This document shows, in pieces, positions 17,788 through 22,254 of a stretch of 22,254 bases of DNA. How positions within the stretch are numbered: position 1 is the stretch's first letter; the number at the start of each line of letters is the position of its first letter. Made by a program: the position numbers and the translations under genes. The stretch is from CBIHON01 sp966211965 (GTDB taxonomy: Bacteria; Pseudomonadota; Gammaproteobacteria; Burkholderiales; Burkholderiaceae_D): assembly GCA_966211965.1 (NCBI GenBank), contig CBIHON010000062.1:1-22254 (forward strand), written 5' to 3'. Below the pieces are notes generated by a model, which made no database searches, had not been told where the DNA came from, and saw only the letters and a list, made by a program, of their open reading frames with translations.

Positions 17788-19170
17788 TTAAATAATTTCA
17801 AAATACCGGGCCAGTTCCCAATCCGTAACATGCCGGCGGAACTGCCGCTCTTCCCATTCCCGGGTCGCCGCATAATGCTCGACGAAGGCATCGCCGAAAA
17901 TGCCGCGCGCAACGCTCGAAGCTTTCAAGCGCTGCGCCGACTCCCACAAGCTGCTCGGCAATGCCAGTTCGGCCGGGAATTTCTGCGTGTACGCATTGCC
18001 CTCCACCATCGGTTCCGGTTCCCATTGCCGGGCAATGCCTTCCAGGCCCGAAGCGAGGGCCGCCGCCAGCGCCAGATAAGGATTTGCGTCGGCCGAGCCA
18101 ATGCGGACTTCGATGCGCTGCGATTTCTCCGAACCCGGAATCAGGCGCAGCGCAGTAGTGCGGTTTTCCAGGCCCCAAGTCGCGTCGAGCGGCGCCCAAT
18201 AACCAGGCACCAGGCGCGAATAGCTGTTCACCGTCTGCGCGTACAAGGCCATGAATTCCGGCAGCAGACGCTGCACGCCGGCCATGAAATGGCGGTGGGT
18301 CTTGCTCATGCAAAACGCTTGTTCGCCATCAAAGAAAGCCGAACTGTTGTCGCGCTTGTCGCGCAGCGACAGGTGAATGTGCCCGCTTTGCCCCGGATAC
18401 TCGTGCGACCATTTCGCCATGAAGGTCGCCATCAAGCCGTGCTTCTGCGCCAGCACCTTGACGAAGGTCTTGAACAGCATGGCCTTGTCGGCCATCGCGC
18501 CGGCCTCATCCACTGCCAGCGCCGCCTCCAGCACGCCGGGTCCGGTTTCGGTATGCAAGCCTTCGATGGCCATGTCCATGCGTTCGCACAAGTCGAGCAA
18601 CTCATGGTAGAACTCTGCATGCACCGAACTGCGCAGCACCGAATAGCCGAAGTAACCCGGAGTCCACGGCTGCAGATCGCGATAGCCTTTGGCGCGCACC
18701 GAGTCCGGCGTTTCCTTGAACATGAAGAACTCGTATTCGAGCGCGGCATAGGCATCGAACCCCATCGCCGCAGCCTTGGCGAGCACGCGCCGCAATGCGG
18801 CGCGCGGGCAGACCGCTTCGGCATCGCCGGCGAATTCGCCGAGAAAGAACAGCATGTCGCCGCCGGCACCGGGCTCGAGCGGCAAGTCGCGGCAGGTGCC
18901 GGGCAGCAAGCGCACCTGCGCGTCCGGATAGGCGGTATGCCAGCCGGTGTACTTCACGTTGTCGTAGAGCTGGTCGTTCAAATCCCAACCGAGCACGACA
19001 TTGCAAAACGACAGCCCACCCTTCAGGCAAGATAGAAATTTCTCTTTCGAGAGGTATTTGCCGCGCAAAATGCCGTCGATATCCGATACCCCGATTTTGA
19101 CGTGGCTCAGCTTTCTGGATTCCACCAGCGCAATGGCATCTTCTACGCTCTTGACTGTTCTGGCTTGCAT
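17788..19170 (-). CDS. Glutamine synthetase-like gamma-glutamyl ligase
   Basis: A 460-residue GS-fold ATP-dependent ligase. It has LEYEFFMF (144-151, metal Glu), the Glu-rich segment TETGPGVLEAAL, GQSGHIHLS (260-268), NSYSRLVPGYWAP (315-327), ENRTTALR (335-342) and RIEVRIGSADANPYLALAA. Position 325 is Trp where E. coli GlnA has the ammonium-site Glu327 (GYEAP), and the C-terminal adenylylation Tyr motif is absent. This favours a PuuA/GlnA4/IpuC-type enzyme joining glutamate to an amine over true ammonia assimilation. AAGG precedes the ATG at 7 nt. It is the first gene of a minus-strand set with aldehyde and alcohol dehydrogenases and an M81 hydrolase. A palindromic site lies 55 bp upstream. 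Its acceptor amine is unknown. Confidence 0.9.
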   Translation of the reverse strand: MQARTVKSVEDAIALVESRKLSHVKIGVSDIDGILRGKYLSKEKFLSCLKGGLSFCNVVLGWDLNDQLYDNVKYTGWHTAYPDAQVRLLPGTCRDLPLEPGAGGDMLFFLGEFAGDAEAVCPRAALRRVLAKAAAMGFDAYAALEYEFFMFKETPDSVRAKGYRDLQPWTPGYFGYSVLRSSVHAEFYHELLDLCERMDMAIEGLHTETGPGVLEAALAVDEAGAMADKAMLFKTFVKVLAQKHGLMATFMAKWSHEYPGQSGHIHLSLRDKRDNSSAFFDGEQAFCMSKTHRHFMAGVQRLLPEFMALYAQTVNSYSRLVPGYWAPLDATWGLENRTTALRLIPGSEKSQRIEVRIGSADANPYLALAAALASGLEGIARQWEPEPMVEGNAYTQKFPAELALPSSLWESAQRLKASSVARGIFGDAFVEHYAATREWEERQFRRHVTDWELARYFEII

Positions 19171-19224
19171 GATTGGCCTTATGAAGGTTATCGAATCAGC
19201 TTATTGCTGCGCGGCAGGATGAAG

Positions 19225-19243
19225 TGCTCATTAACGATGAGCA
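19225..19243. promoter_or_regulatory. Candidate operator upstream of the GS-like gene
   Basis: A 19-bp inverted repeat TGCTCAT-N5-ATGAGCA with exact 7-bp arms, ending 55 bp before the GS-like start codon on the minus strand. The size and symmetry suit a dimeric regulator. The LacI-family protein at 20103-21113 is the nearest candidate, but no second copy was found to support this. Confidence 0.35.
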
Positions 19244-19388
19244 AAGTCAGCCCTCTCATCGCGACGCCTCACGGAGGGATCGTATTCAGTGGCCGTTTCG
19301 GAGGGCGTCGCATCTGTCGCCATGGCGGCTCCTGGCTGGAACAAGGGGGGAGCGAAGAAAAATCGCCCCAGGGACAATACTAGACCGG

Positions 19389-19786
19389 CTGGAAAAAACA
19401 GGGCAACTTAAATTTGAGCAGACTGCCTTCCTTGTGACGAAATTCAAGACTGGCTTAACCGGCCGCGACAAGCAGGCGTTGAGCAACGACCAGATTAATC
19501 GAGTCAAGCTGGCTGCCACCTGGTACGAACAAGGCGTCAACCAGCATCCCTATGACTTGCGGCTGAAAGAACAGGCTCTATGCGCGGAGAAGGCAATTAT
19601 CAACGTGCCTCCGAATTGCTGGAACTGAACCTGAAAACCAGCGACCCGGCCGATGTTTCCACGATCGAAGCGCTGTCCAAGATATATGTCGAACTCGGAC
19701 AATACAAGAAGAGCGAAAAGATGATCGCCCGGCAAGAGGAAATACAGCGGCGCTACCCGCAACCGAATAAGAACCTATTCCAGTAG
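19389..19786 (+). pseudogene. Probable frameshifted TPR-protein remnant
   Basis: Two adjoining frames look like one broken coding region. The first reads LEKTGQLKFEQTAF through AATWYEQGVNQHPYDLRLKEQAL up to about 19577. The second, starting near ATG 19580, reads EGNYQRASELLELNLK then STIEALSKIYVELGQYKKSEKMI and ends NKNLFQ at 19786. The second part has the spacing and residues of tetratricopeptide helices, and the frame changes near 19577-19590. No convincing start codon or ribosome site precedes the first part. This is a decayed helical-repeat gene or an assembly frameshift. The 19171-19388 stretch upstream holds only the GS-like promoter region and nothing else recognised. Confidence 0.45.
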
Positions 19787-20102
19787 GGGCCGGCGCCGGA
19801 TTGTGCGCGAGAAAGGAGGGAGGACAAGGCGCGAGGAGGTCGCATGGCTGGCTATGCAACGACGAACAACGCAGTCCGTACCCTTTATCGTGCGCAAGAT
19901 GGTGTCGAGCCCTACTGGGATAGGGTTCTAAGGCATGCCGCGAGATGGAGACATCGAAACGCTATAATGCCTTTATCTGGCTGGAGTGGAGGCCAAGATA
20001 GTTTGGCAAAGGCCGTGAAAACGCCGCCCCGTCTTTCTCCAGCAAATCGCATGCAAGCCGCCAGGAAAGGCTCGCCTCCCGTTGCATAACGCGATATCGC
20101 CC
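19787..20102. other. Gene-free promoter region before the LacI-family gene
   Basis: A 316-bp spacer with no convincing gene; the small frame at 19844-20089 shows no motif. A TATAAT occurs at 19963-19968 with no good -35 at standard spacing. A perfect 10-bp palindrome GCGATATCGC (20091-20100) lies directly before the LacI start and could be an autoregulatory half-site or a start-region hairpin. Confidence 0.4.
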
Positions 20103-21113
20103 ATGAATCTCAAGCTCCTAGCCAAGACCCTCGGCATTTCCGAAACCACCGTCAGCCGCGCGTTGAACGGTTATCCGGAAGTCAGCGAACGCACCCGTGA
20201 AAAGGTATTGGCCGCCGCCAAGAGCGCCGGCTACCGTCCCAATCCGGTGGCGCGCAGCTTGGCGGTCGGACGCACCAATATCGTCGGTATCATCTACCCG
20301 CTGATGCCGACCGACTTGGGCGCCCCGAGGTTCCTCAACATTGTCGGCGGCATGTCGGAAGCGCTGGAAGCGCAGCGCATGGATTTGATCATCGCCCCGG
20401 TCTCGCCTTCCAACGAATTGCGTTCCTATGAGCACATGGTGCGCGGGCGCCGGATCGACGGCTTGGTGGTGGGACGCACACGGGTGCACGACGAACGCAT
20501 CGCCTACCTGGCCAAGCAAGACCTGCCCTTCGTCGCGCACGGGCGCACCCAGCTTAAGCAGCCTTATGCCTGGTTCGACTATGACAACGAAGCGGGTATC
20601 CGGATTGCAGTCGAACACTTGCTGTCACTCGGCCATCAGCGCATCGGCCTGGTTAGCGCGCCGCTCGAGATGAATTTCGCACGGCAGCGCATGGACAGTT
20701 TCCTTGATACGCTGCGTGCGGCAGGCCTGACTGCGGACCCGCGCTATTTGATCGACAGCACGCTCGACCGGCGCACGGGGTATCAGGCCATGCAGCGACT
20801 GCTGGCCCAGTCGCCGCGCCCCACCGCGGTAATCGTCGACAACCACCTGTCCGGCGTCGGTGCGATTCGAGCATTGCTCGACGCCGGCATTGCCATCGGC
20901 AAGGACATGTCGATCATCGTCTGGGGCGCCATGGAAGATTCGCTGGTAGGCTACAACGTCACCACCATCGACCAACCGGAACCGCGTCGCGCCGGCGCAA
21001 AAATGATCGAGATGCTGTTGTCGCTGCTGGATGGCACTGCCCCGGCCAAGCTGCAGGTGTTGTGGCAACCGGTGCTGCTGCCGGGGGAAACTGTCGGGCC
21101 TTGCCCGCATTGA
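20103..21113 (+). CDS. LacI-family transcriptional regulator
   Basis: A 336-residue LacI/GalR regulator. The N-terminal HTH reads LKLLAKTLGISETTVSRALNGYPEVSERTREKV (3-35), and the hinge helix region RPNPVARSLAVGRTNIVG leads into a periplasmic-binding-like effector domain (IIYPL..., GLVVGRTRVHDERI, HQRIGLVSAP, PTAVIVDNHLSGVGAIRALLDAGI, TTIDQP). The ATG at 20103 is preferred over an upstream in-frame TTG at 20082 because it directly precedes the HTH. No clear Shine-Dalgarno is present. The effector is probably a sugar or related metabolite by family, but no sugar transport or metabolic genes are in the window. It is separated from the next gene by repeat array D. Confidence 0.93.
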   Translation: MNLKLLAKTLGISETTVSRALNGYPEVSERTREKVLAAAKSAGYRPNPVARSLAVGRTNIVGIIYPLMPTDLGAPRFLNIVGGMSEALEAQRMDLIIAPVSPSNELRSYEHMVRGRRIDGLVVGRTRVHDERIAYLAKQDLPFVAHGRTQLKQPYAWFDYDNEAGIRIAVEHLLSLGHQRIGLVSAPLEMNFARQRMDSFLDTLRAAGLTADPRYLIDSTLDRRTGYQAMQRLLAQSPRPTAVIVDNHLSGVGAIRALLDAGIAIGKDMSIIVWGAMEDSLVGYNVTTIDQPEPRRAGAKMIEMLLSLLDGTAPAKLQVLWQPVLLPGETVGPCPH

Positions 21114-21141
21114 GAAAGATGTTTGATGGCGGGATAGCCGA

Positions 21142-21307
21142 GTGTTCGCTGGAACCCGCGAAAAAACTCTATCTGCCTTTCCAGTCAGAGGGCGCAGAGT
21201 AATTTTCGCAAAAAACCGCGAAAAAACTCTGACCCGCCTTTCCAATCAGAGGAGGTCAGAGTAATTTTCGCCAAAACCCGCGAAAAAAAAACTCTGACCC
21301 GCCTTCT
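21142..21307 (+). repeat. Hairpin repeat array D (one partial and two full copies)
   Basis: The first copy keeps only the right half and degraded tail (to 21181). The second (21185-21242) has left arm GCGCAGAGT and an intact right arm. The third (21246-21307) has both arms. Copies are spaced 61 bp apart. The array lies after the LacI-family gene and before the Rrf2-like gene. Together with the plain A/T-rich spacer 21308-21470, which has a short CAAAGC-ATTT-GCTTTG hairpin at 21341-21356, it fills the 357-bp gap. Confidence 0.9.
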
Positions 21308-21470
21308 TTATTATGTTAATTCCGCATAACCCTATGCAGACAAAGCATTTGCTTTGCTGCGCTGCGTACGACTAGGATTCCCGCACGAGCTGTCTCGGCA
21401 ACGCATTGGCGCAAGCATTTTTACCCCACCGCCTCTGCTGGCATCCACCAAACCCAACCCACAAGGTGCT

Positions 21471-21992
21471 ATGCAACATAATCAAGAATTCATGCTGGGT
21501 AACGCGTCCCTGCATACCGAACTCTCGACTGCGCTGGCGGTCATGACCGAATTGATCTGCAATGCATCGCAGCCGCCCAGCGCTCAAGCGTTGTCGGAAT
21601 CGATGGAGTTGTCGGTGCGCTACCTGCGCAAGCTGTTGCGTTCGCTGGCCAAGGGCGGTTTGCTCAAGGCGCATCCGCAGGCTAACGACACCTGGATATG
21701 CGCGCACCCGCCGCACACGATCTCGCTGGCCGACGTTTACCGCTGCCTGATGTCGCCCAAGGAAGAGGCCACGGCGCCTTCGGTGACGGCGGCGCGCATG
21801 GAAACCAGGGCGTCGAACGCCGACCTGCTGCTGATGCAAGCCACCATGTCGATCAACCAGGTCTTGCTGCAGCATTTGCAGCAATTCGACCTGGGCCGCT
21901 TGAAGGTGGTGGAATCGGCGATGCTGTTCAATCCCCTGCCGCGAATCAGGGTGCCGTATCAGATGGACCCGGAGGATGCGCTGGCCGAGTAA
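21471..21992 (+). CDS. Rrf2-like winged-helix regulator
   Basis: A 173-residue protein. Its N-terminal winged helix reads TELSTALAVMTELICNASQPPSAQALSESMELSVRYLRKLLRSLAKGGLLKAH (about 14-66), as in the Rrf2 family. It continues with ISLADVYRCLM and a helical C-terminus. It lacks the three-Cys iron-sulfur motif of IscR/NsrR. It therefore probably does not carry a cluster, or it is a divergent member. The ATG at 21471 is chosen because AAGG precedes it by 4 nt; an ATG at 21492 is an alternative and a longer frame upstream has no homology. No target is evident. Confidence 0.75.
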   Translation: MQHNQEFMLGNASLHTELSTALAVMTELICNASQPPSAQALSESMELSVRYLRKLLRSLAKGGLLKAHPQANDTWICAHPPHTISLADVYRCLMSPKEEATAPSVTAARMETRASNADLLLMQATMSINQVLLQHLQQFDLGRLKVVESAMLFNPLPRIRVPYQMDPEDALAE

Positions 21993-22074
21993 TCGCCGGG
22001 CACGGTGCACTTGGGAAATGCGGTTAAGGCATGCACAGAAATACCCCTCTTTAGAGCCTGTTGTGTCCTCAAGC

Positions 22075-22254
22075 ACGGGGTGGGCGCCCCCCCCGTGTGT
22101 GCGCACAAGCCGCGGGGGCGCGCGGGGGTGGATGTGCCCCCGCGCCGGGTCGCCGCGCCCCCCCGCCTGGTGCCCGAGCCCGCCCACGAACTCCCCCCCC
22201 GGGAGGCGGTGCGCGCGGCCCAAGCCGCAGCGGAACGGGCCGCCGCTGAGGCTC
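22075..22254. other. Abnormally GC-rich terminal segment
   Basis: From about 22075 the sequence shifts sharply to roughly 83 percent G+C by my count over 22081-22254, with many C and G runs. One plus-strand frame is open and ends Ala-rich (REAVRAAQAAAERAAAEA), but codon use is unlike the neighbours and no start codon is visible. The 82 bp before it (21993-22074) hold nothing recognised. This may be foreign DNA, a low-quality contig end or a chimeric join. Confidence 0.6.

Noticed and set aside
17637..17912. N-terminal extension of the aldehyde dehydrogenase
   Set aside because: It is encoded by hairpin repeats and the reverse complement of the GS-like gene's 3' end; the family N-terminus begins at 17636.
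19171..19260. Sigma-54 promoter before the GS-like gene
   Set aside because: The GGCTGACTTTGCT stretch on the minus strand has 8 nt between GG and GC instead of the required 10.
19844..20089. Small plus-strand frame of 81 codons before the LacI-family gene
   Set aside because: No motif, ribosome site or convincing codon use; better explained as promoter region.

Overview
This window looks like chromosomal DNA of a betaproteobacterium in the order Burkholderiales, most likely Oxalobacteraceae (Herminiimonas/Collimonas/Herbaspirillum type). That rests on moderately high GC with strong GC3 bias, the order argS - SPOR-domain protein - dsbA - SDR, a LiuR-type MerR regulator beside isovaleryl-CoA dehydrogenase, and aceK beside a thiolase. 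The genus is an inference. No rRNA, tRNA, CRISPR array, phage module or intact transposase was found. The window opens exactly inside a dispersed repeat and closes in aberrantly GC-rich sequence, so it may be a complete contig broken at repeats.

Layout. (1) 1-6062, minus strand: liuR (MerR), isovaleryl-CoA dehydrogenase, a PLP-dependent dehydratase, aceK and a thiolase. The theme is leucine/acyl-CoA breakdown to acetyl-CoA, with AceK setting the split between the TCA cycle and the glyoxylate shunt. Two perfect palindromes sharing the core TTTACGT lie upstream of liuR and of the dehydrogenase and are probable LiuR operators. (2) 6257-7318, plus strand: an MBL-fold hydrolase divergent from liuR. 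(3) 7319-7814: about 500 bp with no recognisable gene. (4) 7815-9796: a small XRE-like regulator converging on and overlapping a leaderless BtuF-like protein, which follows an SDR. (5) 10045-13259, minus strand: argS, an FtsN-like SPOR membrane protein and a DsbA thiol oxidoreductase, ended by a strong terminator. (6) 13435-19170, minus strand: glutamine synthetase-like ligase, aldehyde dehydrogenase, iron-type alcohol dehydrogenase and M81 (MlrC-like) metallopeptidase. I read this as a candidate gamma-glutamylation pathway for an amino alcohol or amine. (7) 19171-20102: a spacer with a probable frameshifted TPR-gene remnant. (8) 20103-21992, plus strand: a LacI-family and an Rrf2-like regulator.

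The most striking non-genic feature is a family of about 61-bp hairpin repeats. They occur as tandem arrays of at least 1, 3, 2 and 3 copies at four intergenic positions (1-54, 3105-3275, 17659-17782, 21142-21307). A different hairpin (16138-16210) sits between the two dehydrogenases of region 6.

The most interesting biological hypothesis is the region 6 cluster. The ligase has Trp (GYWAP) where canonical glutamine synthetase has its ammonium-site Glu (GYEAP), which suggests an amine rather than ammonia as acceptor. The alcohol and aldehyde dehydrogenases could then oxidise a gamma-glutamylated amino alcohol, and the M81 enzyme could be the amide hydrolase.
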